Assembly: GCF_004341845.1 (NCBI RefSeq) | Contig: NZ_SLVB01000011.1 | Span: 1-64,000, forward strand | Source: Novosphingobium sp. PhB165 | Lineage (GTDB): Bacteria; Pseudomonadota; Alphaproteobacteria; Sphingomonadales; Sphingomonadaceae | Reading direction: 5' to 3' | DNA: 64,000 nucleotides | Shown: piece by piece, positions 34,419 through 44,496 of the stretch | Numbering within the stretch: the stretch's first letter is position 1 | Layout of the letters: every line of letters begins with the position of its first letter | Made by a program: the position numbers and the translations under genes | Notes under the pieces: generated by a model | Database searches by the model: none | What the model was told of the DNA's origin: nothing | Seen by the model: the letters and a program-made list of their open reading frames with translations, nothing else

Positions 34419-35882
34419 TTACGCTTCAAGATTGTCGCGCACGAAGCGGTCGAGCAGGCGCACGCCGAAGCCCGAGGCCCCCTTGTCCCAAGTCGCGCCC
34501 GGCTTGTCGGTCCACACGGTACCGGCAATGTCAAGGTGCGCCCAGGGGGTGTCGTTCTCGATGAAGCGCAGCAGGAACTGCGCCGCCGTGATCGAACCGC
34601 CGAAGCGCGGGCCGACGTTCTTGATGTCGGCAATCGGGCTGTCGATCATCTTGTCGTAGTTCGGGCCCATCGGCATGCGCCACAGGCGGTCGCCCGAGGC
34701 GTCGCCGGCAGCGTTGAGCTGGCCAGCCAGCTCGTCGTTGTTCGAGAACAGACCGGCATATTCGTGCGCGAGGCTGAGGATGATCGCGCCGGTCAGCGTG
34801 GCGAGGTCGACGATCTTGGCGGGCTTGTACTCGCGCTGCACCCAGGTCAACGCGTCGCACAGGACCAGACGGCCCTCGGCGTCGGTATTGATGACCTCGA
34901 TGGTCTGGCCCGAGAGCGAGGTGACGACGTCACCGGGGCGCTGGGCATTGCCGTCGGGCATGTTTTCCACAAGGCCGCAGACGCCGACCACGTTGGCCTT
35001 GGCCTTGCGCAGCGCAAGCGCGAGCATGGTACCGGCCACCGCACCGGCGCCGCCCATGTCCCACTTCATGTCTTCCATGCCGGCTGCGGGCTTGATCGAG
35101 ATGCCGCCGGTGTCGAAGGTCACGCCCTTGCCGACGAACGCCACGGGCGCCTCGCCCGCGTTGCCGCCGAGCCATTCGAGCACGAGCAGGCGCGCCGGGC
35201 GCACCGAACCTTGTGCCACGCCGAGCAGCGAGCCCATGCCGAGATCGGCCATTTCCTTCTCGTCGAGCACGCGGACCTTCAGGCCGCTGCCCGCCATCTT
35301 CGCCTCGCAGCGGGCGACGAAAGTTTCCGGGTAGATCGCGTTCGCCGGTTCGGTGACCAGTTCGCGGGTGAAGGACACGCCCTCTACAATCGCCTGCTCC
35401 ACGGCCCAGACCGCCTCGGTGCCTTCGGGCGCGCCGACCACGGCGATGTCCACGAGGCTCGGCTTGGCGTCTTCGGCCAGCTTGGTGCGATACGTGTCGA
35501 GGCGCCATGCGCGCAGCACCGCGCCCAGCAGCGCGCCGGCCGCTTCGTCGGCCGAGAGGCCCGCGCCGGTGAGGTCCAGCGTCACCGCCGTCTCGCCCGA
35601 AGTGAGGTACTTGGCGACGACGGCCGCACCAGCGCGCTCGATGGCGCCCTTGCGGTCCTTGCCGTCAGCGGACCCGATCCCGGCCAGCGCGACGCGCACG
35701 ACTTTGCCGTTACGCTCGACAAAGCCCTCGAACACCTGCCCTGCCTTCGCGGTGAAACGCGATGCCTTGGCACCCTCGACCAGCACCGGCTCAAGGTCGG
35801 CGGGAATCGCGTCCTGATTCACGAAGCGGGCAACGAGACGCGCCGCGGAGGCGGCAGCTGCGTCAAGGAACTGGATATTCAT
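34419..35882 (-). CDS. pepA: Leucyl aminopeptidase (M17)
   Basis: A 487-residue cytoplasmic M17 aminopeptidase with two metals. Signatures are GKGVTFDTGG, DMGGAGAV and the hallmark NTDAEGRLVL, followed by DLATLTGAI. ATG 35882 has AGGAGATCC upstream and gives the standard N-terminus (MNIQF); a longer form from 35933 lacks a good ribosome site. It is followed by holC in the same orientation and is divergent from lptD. Confidence 0.96.
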   Translation of the reverse strand: MNIQFLDAAAASAARLVARFVNQDAIPADLEPVLVEGAKASRFTAKAGQVFEGFVERNGKVVRVALAGIGSADGKDRKGAIERAGAAVVAKYLTSGETAVTLDLTGAGLSADEAAGALLGAVLRAWRLDTYRTKLAEDAKPSLVDIAVVGAPEGTEAVWAVEQAIVEGVSFTRELVTEPANAIYPETFVARCEAKMAGSGLKVRVLDEKEMADLGMGSLLGVAQGSVRPARLLVLEWLGGNAGEAPVAFVGKGVTFDTGGISIKPAAGMEDMKWDMGGAGAVAGTMLALALRKAKANVVGVCGLVENMPDGNAQRPGDVVTSLSGQTIEVINTDAEGRLVLCDALTWVQREYKPAKIVDLATLTGAIILSLAHEYAGLFSNNDELAGQLNAAGDASGDRLWRMPMGPNYDKMIDSPIADIKNVGPRFGGSITAAQFLLRFIENDTPWAHLDIAGTVWTDKPGATWDKGASGFGVRLLDRFVRDNLEA

Positions 35883-35977
35883 GGGATCTCCTGAATTCTT
35901 GTGGGCGAGCGACGGACTTGTGCGCTTCGCCACAACAGCGGATTGCAGTTAGGCACAGGCGGTGCGATAGGCAAGCC

Positions 35978-38281
35978 ATGCTCCCGGCCGCCCCGACCCT
36001 GCTGCATGCCCGCAAGCTGCGCCTGCACCACCTTCCGTTGCCGCTGCTGGCTGCCGGATTTGTATCTCTTTCATTGCCTTGCACTGCGTTTGCACAGGAT
36101 CTGTCGCGGCAGGTGGATACCGGGCCGATTCAAGGTGCTCCGCCCGCGCCTCCGCCCGCAACTGCGGACCTGGTGCCGGTCGCCTTCGAGGCCGATACCG
36201 TTGAATACGACGAACACGGCGAAACGGTTACCGCCAAGGGCAACGTCGTCCTGCGCAAGGACAAGCAATCGGTTCGCGCCGATACCGTCACATGGAACCG
36301 GACGACCGGCCAGATCGTCGGCACCGGCAACGTGCGCGTCGTCGACCAGAACGGCAACCAGGTCTATTCCGACCATGTCGAGCTTACCGACGAGCTGAAG
36401 ACCGGGGCGATGGAAAATCTGCTGCTGGTGCTGCGCGAAGGCGCGCGCCTGGCAGCGAACAAGGGCGAGCGCCTCGCCAATGGCGATGTCGTGCTCCAGC
36501 ACGCCGCCTATAGCGGTTGCGCCGTGTCCGACGATTCGGGCTGCCCCAAGAGCCCCACCTGGCGCGTGCTCGCCAAGTCCGTGATTTACAGCGAGGATAA
36601 GAACCTCGTGCGCTTCTCGGATGCCCGGCTTGAGCTGTTCGGCAAAGTCCAGATCCCGCTGTTCGGCATGTCGGTCAGCACCAATGGCGGCGCGGTGTCC
36701 GGCTTCCTGGTTCCCGATTTCCGGTCCAGCCCGTCGAACGGCATCGAAGTGGCGCAGCCCTATTACTGGAAGATCGCTCCGAACCGCGATCTGACCGGCA
36801 CGCTGCACGTCTATACCGAAGCCGCGCCGATGGCTTCGTTTGAGTACCGCGCTCTCACGGATAAGGGCGCGTACCAGATCACCGGCTATGCCACGTCGAG
36901 CAACAAGATCCCGATCGACGATACAAATCCCGATCCCAACCGTGAGCGTTCGTTCCGCGGCTACATCTTCGCCAACGGCAGGTTCCAGCTCGACGAGGGC
37001 TGGAGCGTGACCGCCTCGATCCGCCGCGCCACCGACCGCACGTTCCTGCGTCGCTACGACATCAGCCGCGACGACCGGCTGCGTTCGAGCGTCGAGGTCG
37101 AGCATATCGACGAAGACAGCTACTTCTCGTTCGCAGGCTACGCCACGCAGACCATGCGCTCGGGCCAGGATCAGGGGCTGATGCCCGTGGCGATCCCGGT
37201 GATCGACTATCGCCGCCGCTTCGACGAATCGCTGCTGGGCGGCAAGATCGAGACACAGGTGAACACCATGGGTATCACCCGCGTCGACGGGCAGGATACT
37301 CAGCGTGCGTTCGCCAGCGCCCAGTGGTCGCTGCGCAAGGTCACCGGAATGGGTCAGGAAGTGGTGTTCACCGGCCTTGTGCGCGGGGATGTCTACCACT
37401 CGGACGAGAATGACACGACCACGACGGTAGCCTATCAGGGCATGCCCGGCTGGCAGAGCCGCGCGATCGCCCTAGCAGCAGTCGACGTGAAGTGGCCGCT
37501 GGTGGGACAGGTCTTCGGCGGCACCCAGGTCCTGACGCCGCGCGTCCAGCTGGTGGCGACGCCGTCGATCAAGAATCTGGAGATTCCCAACGAGGATTCA
37601 CGCGCGATCGAGCTGGAGGACACCAACCTCTTCTCGCTCAACCGCTTCCCCGGCTACGACCGTTTCGAGGACGGCGTGCGCGTCACGTACGGCTTCGACT
37701 GGATGTTCGAGCGGCCGCGCTGGCGCATCAAGAGCACGCTCGGCCAGTCGGTGCGGCTTAGCAACGATCAGTCGATTCTGCCTGACGGCACCGGCCTTTC
37801 CGACAAGACTTCGGACATCGTCGGCCGTACCGAAATCCGTTATCGCAACTTCGTCAGCCTGATCCACCGCTTCCGGCTGGACAAGGACAATCTGGCCGTG
37901 CGCCGCAACGAAGTCGATCTGGAGCTGGGCAGCAACCAGACCTATTTCGAACTCGGCTATACCAAGCTCAACCGCGACGTTACCGAGAATATCGAGGATC
38001 TCCAGAACCGCGAGGAAGTGCGCGCCGCCGGCCGCGTCGCCTTCGCGAACTACTGGTCGATGTTTGGTTCGGCGGTGGTCAATCTCACCAACCACAGCGA
38101 GGATCCGATTTACGGCTCGGACGGCTTCCAGCCGCTGCGCACGCGGTTCGGCGTTGCCTATGAGGACGATTGCCTCGAAATCGCGCTGACCTGGCGCCGC
38201 GACTACGTCTCCAACGGCGACGCGCGCAAGGGCAACTCCTTCGCACTCCATTTCGCGCTCAAGAACATCGGCGTCCACTGA
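35978..38281 (+). CDS. lptD: LPS-assembly protein LptD
   Basis: A 767-residue outer-membrane translocon for lipopolysaccharide. A signal region ends near CTAFAQD. The OstA/LptA-like jellyroll follows (about 60-170), with FEADTVEYDEHGETVTAKGN and VRADTVTWNRTTGQIVGTGN. The C-terminal beta-barrel fills the rest. Cysteines near CAVSDDSGC and a late DDCLEI could form the inter-domain disulfides known in LptD. ATG 35978 begins just upstream of the hydrophobic region; the long N-terminus before the hydrophobic core is unusual. It heads the lptD-surA-pdxA-rsmA cluster. Confidence 0.94.
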   Translation: MLPAAPTLLHARKLRLHHLPLPLLAAGFVSLSLPCTAFAQDLSRQVDTGPIQGAPPAPPPATADLVPVAFEADTVEYDEHGETVTAKGNVVLRKDKQSVRADTVTWNRTTGQIVGTGNVRVVDQNGNQVYSDHVELTDELKTGAMENLLLVLREGARLAANKGERLANGDVVLQHAAYSGCAVSDDSGCPKSPTWRVLAKSVIYSEDKNLVRFSDARLELFGKVQIPLFGMSVSTNGGAVSGFLVPDFRSSPSNGIEVAQPYYWKIAPNRDLTGTLHVYTEAAPMASFEYRALTDKGAYQITGYATSSNKIPIDDTNPDPNRERSFRGYIFANGRFQLDEGWSVTASIRRATDRTFLRRYDISRDDRLRSSVEVEHIDEDSYFSFAGYATQTMRSGQDQGLMPVAIPVIDYRRRFDESLLGGKIETQVNTMGITRVDGQDTQRAFASAQWSLRKVTGMGQEVVFTGLVRGDVYHSDENDTTTTVAYQGMPGWQSRAIALAAVDVKWPLVGQVFGGTQVLTPRVQLVATPSIKNLEIPNEDSRAIELEDTNLFSLNRFPGYDRFEDGVRVTYGFDWMFERPRWRIKSTLGQSVRLSNDQSILPDGTGLSDKTSDIVGRTEIRYRNFVSLIHRFRLDKDNLAVRRNEVDLELGSNQTYFELGYTKLNRDVTENIEDLQNREEVRAAGRVAFANYWSMFGSAVVNLTNHSEDPIYGSDGFQPLRTRFGVAYEDDCLEIALTWRRDYVSNGDARKGNSFALHFALKNIGVH

Positions 38282-38409
38282 GCGAAAAACCCTCCAACAG
38301 GCACAAGTTGACTGGGGCACGCCCGGGGCGTTGGCAGGTCATGTCAAAGCCGCTATCGGACGCACTCAGTTTCGGTTAAGCCGCAGGCCGACATAGGCCG
38401 GAAAACGTC

Positions 38410-38432
38410 CGCAAGGTGTCCGTCACCTTGCG
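38410..38432 (+). other. Hairpin between lptD and surA
   Basis: CGCAAGGTG (38410-38418) and CACCTTGCG (38424-38432) pair around a 5-base loop. It lies 128 bases after lptD and 46 before surA, with no T-run. It may be a weak attenuator or part of a leader for surA. Confidence 0.4.
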
Positions 38433-38478
38433 AACGGGGACCGGAAATGACTGGTCGCAGACGGGATAGAGATCAACG

Positions 38479-39867
38479 GTGACAGCAATCCAACGTAGCA
38501 GGTCCATCAAGCGTGCGGTGCGCAATTGCGCGATCGCGGGCGGCGCCATCGCGTCCGCCCTGTCCCCGCTCGCAGTGTCGACCGCGGCTTATGCCCAGGC
38601 TGCCGCCACGCAGACGACCGAGCAAGGCGACATCGTGATCCCCGACGACGTCAAGATCTTCGGCAACGACAACCCGAACGTCCGCCGCGCCACCGCGGTG
38701 GTCAACGGCGACATCATCACCGGTACGGACGTGGACCAGCGCCTGGCGCTGATCCTGGCCGCGAACCAGGGCAAGATCGACGATGACGAGAAAAAGCGCC
38801 TGCGCCTTCAGGTGCTGCGCAACCTGATCGACGAAACGCTCCAGATTCAGGAAGCCAAGGCGGCCGATGTCGCGGTGACCGATGCCGATGTCGACCAGAC
38901 TTACGCCCGCGTCGCCTCGCAGAACTTCGGACAGAACGCTGCGGCCATGGACGCCTATCTCAAGCGCGTCGGCTCCTCCACCGATTCGCTGAAGCGCCAG
39001 ATTCGCGGCGAACTGTCGTGGCAGCACCTGCTCCAGCGCAACGTCCAGCCGTACATCAACGTCTCGGACGATGAAGTGAACGAGATGCTGACGCGTCTCA
39101 AGGCGGCCAAGGGCACGGACGAGTACCGCATCGGCGAAATCTACCTCGCCTCGACGGACGATTCGCAGCAGCAGGTCTACCAGAATGCCATGCAGATCGT
39201 GCAGCAGCTCAAGCAGGGCGGCAGCTTCGTGGCCTATGCCCGCCAGTATTCGCAGGCATCGACTGCCGCGGTCGGCGGCGACCTTGGCTGGATCCGCCTT
39301 GCCCAGCTTCCTGCCGAACTCGCCAATGCCGCGCACGACATGCAGCCCGGCCAGCTCGTCGGCCCGATCCAGGTGCCCGGCGGCTACGACATCATCTATC
39401 TGATCGACAAGCGTCAGGTCCTCACCGCCGATCCGCGCGACGCGGTTCTGGCGCTCAAGCAGATCTCGCTCAACTTCCCGAAGGGCATTTCGGAAGCGGA
39501 AGCCAATACCAAGGCGCAGGCTTTCGCCAAGGCCATCAGCACCGCCAAGGGCTGCGGCGATGTCGACAAGGTAGCCACCGGCGTCGGCGCGCAAGTCGTC
39601 GCCAACGATCAGGTCAAGGCGCGCGACCTTCCCGCCGCGATCCAGACCTCGATCCTTCAGCTTTCGCCCGGCGAAACGCTGCCGCCGTTCGGCTCGCTGA
39701 CCGAGGGCGTGCGCATCCTGATGCTCTGCGGCCGCGACGACCCGCAGGTCGATTCGGGCCCGAGCTTCGAACAGCTCCAGTCGCAGATCGAGGACGATCG
39801 CGTGAACAAGCGCGCGCAGATGTACCTGCGCGATCTCAGGCGCGACGCGATCATCGAATACAACTGA
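38479..39867 (+). CDS. surA: Periplasmic chaperone/PPIase SurA
   Basis: A 462-residue protein with a signal peptide ending STAAYAQ. The SurA N-domain follows (VVNGDIITGTDVDQRLAL and LIDETLQIQEAK). The parvulin domain (EYRIGEIYLAS, FVAYARQYSQASTAAVGGDLGWI, GPIQVPGGYDIIYLID) should give proline-isomerase activity. SurA guides beta-barrel proteins, including LptD, to the outer membrane. GTG 38479 is the only reasonable start. pdxA begins seven bases after its stop. Confidence 0.94.
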   Translation: MTAIQRSRSIKRAVRNCAIAGGAIASALSPLAVSTAAYAQAAATQTTEQGDIVIPDDVKIFGNDNPNVRRATAVVNGDIITGTDVDQRLALILAANQGKIDDDEKKRLRLQVLRNLIDETLQIQEAKAADVAVTDADVDQTYARVASQNFGQNAAAMDAYLKRVGSSTDSLKRQIRGELSWQHLLQRNVQPYINVSDDEVNEMLTRLKAAKGTDEYRIGEIYLASTDDSQQQVYQNAMQIVQQLKQGGSFVAYARQYSQASTAAVGGDLGWIRLAQLPAELANAAHDMQPGQLVGPIQVPGGYDIIYLIDKRQVLTADPRDAVLALKQISLNFPKGISEAEANTKAQAFAKAISTAKGCGDVDKVATGVGAQVVANDQVKARDLPAAIQTSILQLSPGETLPPFGSLTEGVRILMLCGRDDPQVDSGPSFEQLQSQIEDDRVNKRAQMYLRDLRRDAIIEYN

Positions 39868-39874
39868 TGCGTTC

Positions 39875-40909
39875 ATGAGCGGCACCGTAACGATGTCTGC
39901 GGCGCCGCTTGCCGTTTCGCTGGGGGATCCTGCCGGGATCGCCCCGGAACTGATCGCCGAGGCGTGGACGCGCCGTGAAGGTTCCAACCTCGCGCCGTTC
40001 TTCGCCGTCGGCGGCGCCGGCCTGCTGGCCGCTGCCGCCCACAGCCGGGGCATCGCGCTGCCGGTGATCCGCATTGCCAGCCCGGCCGAAGCGATCACCG
40101 CTTTCGCGCACGGATTGCCCGTTCTGGGCGACGAAGACGCCTCCCCCGCATTCGGAATGCCTTCACGGGAAGGCGCGGAACTCGCGCTCCATTCGCTCAC
40201 GCAGGCAGTGCGTCTCGCCGTTTCAGGTGAAGCGGGGGGGATCGTTACCGGCCCCATCGCCAAGTCGAAACTCGCGGAAGTCGGCTTCACCCAGCCCGGC
40301 CAGACCGAATTCTGCGCCGATGCCTGCGGCGTGGCCCATGACGATGCCGTGATGATGCTGGCGGGGCCGAACCTGCGGACCGTACCGCTAACCGTCCATG
40401 TGGCGCTGACTCAAGTACCCGCCCTGCTCACCCGCGACCTGATTGCGCGCAAGACGCGGATCGTCGCGCAGGCACTGGCGCGCGATTTCGGCCTGTCACC
40501 CGCACGTATCGCCATCACCGGGCTCAATCCCCACGCCGGCGAAGACGGCCGCATGGGCCGCGAGGAAATCGACACCATCATTCCCGCCATCGAAGCGCTC
40601 GCGGCCGAAGGACTGGCCGTCACTGGCCCGCACCCGGCCGATGCGCTCTTTGCCGCTCACCAGCGCGACGCCTTCGATGTCGCGCTTTGCATGTATCACG
40701 ATCAGGCCCTGATCCCGATCAAGACGCTCGACTTCGATGCCGGCGTCAATGTCACGCTCGGCCTGCCGATCGTCCGCACCTCGCCCGATCACGGCACCGC
40801 CTTCGCCATCGCCGGAAAGGGCGTGGCGAGCCCGGGCGCGACGATCGCGGCGCTGCGGATGGCCGGCGAATGCGCGGCACGCAGGGCCGCTGAAGGAATT
40901 CCGGCATGA
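39875..40909 (+). CDS. pdxA: 4-hydroxythreonine-4-phosphate dehydrogenase
   Basis: A 344-residue enzyme of the DXP-dependent pyridoxal phosphate pathway. Signatures are LGDPAGIAPEL, TGPIAKSKL, TVHVALTQVP, GLNPHAGEDG, and YHDQALIPIKTL with the zinc-ligand histidines. A start at ATG 39875 or ATG 39893 is possible. Its stop overlaps the rsmA start by four bases. Confidence 0.96.
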   Translation: MSGTVTMSAAPLAVSLGDPAGIAPELIAEAWTRREGSNLAPFFAVGGAGLLAAAAHSRGIALPVIRIASPAEAITAFAHGLPVLGDEDASPAFGMPSREGAELALHSLTQAVRLAVSGEAGGIVTGPIAKSKLAEVGFTQPGQTEFCADACGVAHDDAVMMLAGPNLRTVPLTVHVALTQVPALLTRDLIARKTRIVAQALARDFGLSPARIAITGLNPHAGEDGRMGREEIDTIIPAIEALAAEGLAVTGPHPADALFAAHQRDAFDVALCMYHDQALIPIKTLDFDAGVNVTLGLPIVRTSPDHGTAFAIAGKGVASPGATIAALRMAGECAARRAAEGIPA

Positions 40910-41730
40910 CCACTCTCCCCCCCTTGCGCGAAGTCATCGCCAAGCACGGGCTCTCGGCCAGCAAGGCGCTCGGCCAGAACTTCCTGTTCGACGAACAATT
41001 GCTCGACCGCATCGCCGCGATTCCCGGCAATCTCGACGGCGCGCAAGTGCTGGAAATCGGCCCCGGTCCCGGCGGCCTCACCCGCGCATTGCTGCGCGCC
41101 GGGGCACAAGTTACCGCGATCGAGATGGACCGGCGCTGCCTGCCCGCGCTCGCCGAAGTCGAAGCGGCATTCCCCGGCAAGCTCAAGGTGATCGAAGGGG
41201 ATGCGATGAAGATCGACCCCGCCACGCTGTTCGAGGGGCCGTACCACATCGTCGCCAACCTGCCCTACAATGTCGGCACGGCGCTCTTCACCGGCTGGCT
41301 CTCGGGCGAGACATGGCCGCCGCAGTGGCGCTCTCTGACACTGATGTTCCAGGAGGAAGTGGCCCGCCGCATCATCGCCGAGCCGAACATTTCCGCCTAT
41401 GGCCGCCTTGCCGTGCTGGCGCAGTGGCGCGCGAAGGCGAAGCTGGCGATGAAAGTGCACCGCAGCGCCTTCACACCGCCGCCAAAGGTCATGTCGGCCA
41501 TCGTCCATGTCGAACCGGGCGAGGCGCCCGAAGACGTCTCCATGCGCGTTCTGGAACGGACGACCGAGGCCGCCTTCGGCCAGCGCCGCAAGATGCTGCG
41601 CCAGAGCGTCAAGGGCGTGCCCGGCGCGCTGGACGCGCTGGAACGGCTGGGAATCGACCCGCAACGCCGCGCCGAAACGCTTTCCGTCGATGAATTTGTG
41701 AGCCTCGCCCGCGAACTGACCAAACGCTGA
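40906..41730 (+). CDS. rsmA: 16S rRNA dimethyladenosine transferase
   Basis: A 274-residue SAM-dependent enzyme that dimethylates two adjacent adenines near the 3' end of 16S rRNA. SAM-binding ALGQNFLFDEQLLDRI and VLEIGPGPGGLTRALL are clear, and the catalytic NLPYNVGTALF (NLPY) is intact. ATGA overlaps the pdxA stop, so the two are translationally coupled. It is the last gene of the cluster. Confidence 0.96.
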   Translation: MTTLPPLREVIAKHGLSASKALGQNFLFDEQLLDRIAAIPGNLDGAQVLEIGPGPGGLTRALLRAGAQVTAIEMDRRCLPALAEVEAAFPGKLKVIEGDAMKIDPATLFEGPYHIVANLPYNVGTALFTGWLSGETWPPQWRSLTLMFQEEVARRIIAEPNISAYGRLAVLAQWRAKAKLAMKVHRSAFTPPPKVMSAIVHVEPGEAPEDVSMRVLERTTEAAFGQRRKMLRQSVKGVPGALDALERLGIDPQRRAETLSVDEFVSLARELTKR

Positions 41731-41742
41731 GCGCTGGCCCGA

Positions 41743-42264
41743 CTATTTGGTGCCGAGGTCGCTTTCGCCCGTCGCGGCGATATGCAGGGTGTTGAGCGGT
41801 TCCATAGTCGGCGTGACAACTCGCGCCACCACGACAATGGAACACACCAGAACCCCAAGGATCAAGAAGGCCTGAAGCAGCCGCGCAGGCAAAGGACCGT
41901 CCGACGCCAGTGCCGCCGCGAGCGGGCGGCGGTGCTCGTAGGCGGCCGCCGCTTCCGCACTGAGCACGATCGGGACCGCCCCCCCTTCGAGAAGCGCCAT
42001 AACGCAGATCGGCTCGCTCAAGGAAACACTGCAACGCTTGCCCCGCCGCCAGCGCACCTGGCCGGCCAGCACTTGCCGGCCAACCAGTACATCGACGATT
42101 TCACCCGTCTCCGGAGGTTGGGACATCAGCAGGCACAGCCCACGCACGCTGGCGCCGACCACTATCGCCTCATCCTCCACCATTCCGGTAGCTGTCGCGT
42201 GGCGCAGATGTGCCTGAACCATCGCACGCGCCCGGTCCGCAACGAGAACCCTCTGTTCGTTCAT
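41743..42264 (-). CDS. PilZ-like protein with C-terminal membrane helix
   Basis: A 173-residue protein. An N-terminal PilZ-like region has RARAMVQAHLRHATATG and VGASVRGLCLLM in the position of RxxxR and (D/N)xSxxG. The Asp of the second motif is missing (GASVRG), and the arginine spacing is irregular, so c-di-GMP binding is doubtful. A C-terminal helix (AFLILGVLVCSIVVVARVV, about 131-150) should anchor it in the membrane. It lies between rsmA (convergent) and glcB. An AT-rich patch precedes its start. Confidence 0.6.
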   Translation of the reverse strand: MNEQRVLVADRARAMVQAHLRHATATGMVEDEAIVVGASVRGLCLLMSQPPETGEIVDVLVGRQVLAGQVRWRRGKRCSVSLSEPICVMALLEGGAVPIVLSAEAAAAYEHRRPLAAALASDGPLPARLLQAFLILGVLVCSIVVVARVVTPTMEPLNTLHIAATGESDLGTK

Positions 42265-42363
42265 AGGATAAGGCCCCCCAGCCGTTCCGATGAGACTGCT
42301 CTACCTACCAATCTTGCAGAGGGAAGTTAATGAATTGAAAACGATATAAAATAAATCTCCGTG

Positions 42364-44496
42364 TCAGACTTCCGCTAGCATAGGCGATCCGGCCATGGCG
42401 GCCTTCTTGCGCAGGCGCCAGGCATGAAGCAGCGGCTCGGTATAGCCGTTGGGTTGCTTCACGCCCCGGAACACGAGGTCGCAGGCCGCGCGGAAGGCGA
42501 AGGACGTGTCCCAGTTACCCGCCATCGGCTCGTAGAGCGGATCGCCGGCATTCTGCGCATCGACCTTGGCGGCCATGCGCTTCAGCGACGCCATGACCTG
42601 TTCCTCACTGCAAACGCCGTGCAGCAGCCAGTTGGCCATGTGCTGGCTGGAGATGCGCAGCGTCGCCCGATCCTCCATCAGGCCCACGTCGTTGATGTCG
42701 GGGACCTTGGAACAGCCGACGCCCTGATCGATCCAGCGCACGACATAGCCGAGCAGGCCCTGCGCATTGTTGTCGAGTTCCTCGCGAATCTCGTCTTCCG
42801 ACCAGTTCGCACCCTGGGCCAGCGGAACTTGCAGCAGCAGGTCTAGCCCCGGAATTTCGCCTTCCGCGATCTCTCCGCGCAGGCCGAAAACGTCGACCTC
42901 GTGATAGTGCATGGCATGGAGCGTGGCGGCCGTGGGCGACGGCACCCATGCGGTGTTCGCGCCGGTCCTGGGATGCCCGATCTTCTGCTCCAGCATGTCG
43001 CTCATCATGTCCGGCGCAGCCCACATGCCCTTGCCGATCTGCGCCACGCCCGAAAGCCCGTGCGCAAGACCGATGGCGACGTTGCGGCGCTCGTAAGCGG
43101 CGATCCAGGTCGAGCCCTTGATCGCGCTCTTACGGATCATCGGTCCGGCCCGCATCGAGGTGTGGATCTCGTCACCCGTACGGTCGAGGAAGCCGGTGTT
43201 GATGAAGACGATTCGATCCCGGACCGCGTGGATGCAGGCGGCAAGGTTCGCGGACGTGCGCCGCTCCTCGTCCATGACGCCGACTTTGATGGTGTGACGA
43301 TCCAGCCCCAGCAGATCCTCCACCGCATCGAACAGGTCGTTGGTGAAGGCACATTCCTCCGGCCCGTGCATCTTCGGCTTGACGATATAGATGCTGCCCT
43401 GGCGGCTGTTGCCGAACCGCGTGAGGCCTTTCACGTCCTGCGCCGAAATCGCGCTGGTAAGGACGGCATCCATGATCCCTTCTGGGATTTCCGAACCGTC
43501 CGGCAGCAGGATCGCCGGATTGGTCATGAGATGGCCAACATTGCGCACGAACAGCAGGCTGCGGCCCGGCAGATCGACCGTTTCGCCCGAAGGCAGCGTG
43601 ACGCGCTTGTCACCCGCCAGTTCGCGGGTCAGCGTGCGGCCGCCCTTCTCGAACGTTTCGGTAAGGTCGCCCCGGATCACACCCAGCCAGTTGGCATAGG
43701 CCGCCAGCTTGTCCTCGGCATCGACCGCCGCGACCGAATCCTCCAGATCGACGATTGTGGTGAGCGCGGATTCGAGAACGATGTCGGCGATGCCCGCCTT
43801 GTCCGCACCGCCGACCTCGGTCGAGCGGTCGACCACGATCTCGATGGCCAACCCGTTCGAGCGATAGAGCCGTCCCTTCGCCGTCTCCCCCAGGTATTGC
43901 GCGGGATCGGCGAGCGGCGCGTCGGCCGTCTCCACATCGGACCAGCTTCCCGCCGCTAGCGGCAGGGCCTTGTCGAGAAACGCGCGGCCTGCCGCGATCA
44001 CCGCCGCGCCGCGAACCGGATCATAGCCCTTGCCCTGTGCAGGCGCCGCGTCGAGCGCGTCGGTGCCGTAGAAGGCGTCGTAAAGACTGCCCCAGCGGGC
44101 ATTGGCGGCGTTGAGCAGGAACCGCGCATTGAGCACGGGAACGACGAGCTGCGGCCCTGCCATCGTGGCGATCTCGGGATCGACGCCGGTGGTACCGATG
44201 GCGAATTGACCGGGCTCGGGAACGAGATAGCCGATCTCACGCAGGAAGGCCTGATAATCGCCCTGATCGATGGGCTTGCCCGGGCGGCTCATATGCCAGG
44301 CGTCGATCAGCGACTGGAGTTCGTCACGCTTCGCCAGCAGTGCACGGTTACGCGGGGCGAGTTGCCCCACCAGCGCGGCAAACCCGCTCCAGAACGTGGC
44401 GGCGTCCAGCCCGATCGGGGGCAGGACCTGCTCCTCGACAAAGCGCGCCAGTGCGGTGTCGACCCGCAGGCCCGAACGTTCCATCCTGTCAGTCAT
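42364..44496 (-). CDS. glcB: Malate synthase G
   Basis: A 710-residue monomeric malate synthase G that condenses glyoxylate and acetyl-CoA. Characteristic segments are TTIVDLEDSVAAVDAEDK, RSLLFVRNVGHLMTNPA, KPKMHGPEECAFT and the C-terminal GVGCSKVPDINDV. E. coli GlcB is 723 residues. ATG 44496 follows GAGGAATG; ATG 44499 and 44484 are alternatives. The distant ICL/PEP-mutase-family gene lacks the isocitrate-lyase motif, so the partner lyase is probably elsewhere. Confidence 0.95.
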   Translation of the reverse strand: MTDRMERSGLRVDTALARFVEEQVLPPIGLDAATFWSGFAALVGQLAPRNRALLAKRDELQSLIDAWHMSRPGKPIDQGDYQAFLREIGYLVPEPGQFAIGTTGVDPEIATMAGPQLVVPVLNARFLLNAANARWGSLYDAFYGTDALDAAPAQGKGYDPVRGAAVIAAGRAFLDKALPLAAGSWSDVETADAPLADPAQYLGETAKGRLYRSNGLAIEIVVDRSTEVGGADKAGIADIVLESALTTIVDLEDSVAAVDAEDKLAAYANWLGVIRGDLTETFEKGGRTLTRELAGDKRVTLPSGETVDLPGRSLLFVRNVGHLMTNPAILLPDGSEIPEGIMDAVLTSAISAQDVKGLTRFGNSRQGSIYIVKPKMHGPEECAFTNDLFDAVEDLLGLDRHTIKVGVMDEERRTSANLAACIHAVRDRIVFINTGFLDRTGDEIHTSMRAGPMIRKSAIKGSTWIAAYERRNVAIGLAHGLSGVAQIGKGMWAAPDMMSDMLEQKIGHPRTGANTAWVPSPTAATLHAMHYHEVDVFGLRGEIAEGEIPGLDLLLQVPLAQGANWSEDEIREELDNNAQGLLGYVVRWIDQGVGCSKVPDINDVGLMEDRATLRISSQHMANWLLHGVCSEEQVMASLKRMAAKVDAQNAGDPLYEPMAGNWDTSFAFRAACDLVFRGVKQPNGYTEPLLHAWRLRKKAAMAGSPMLAEV

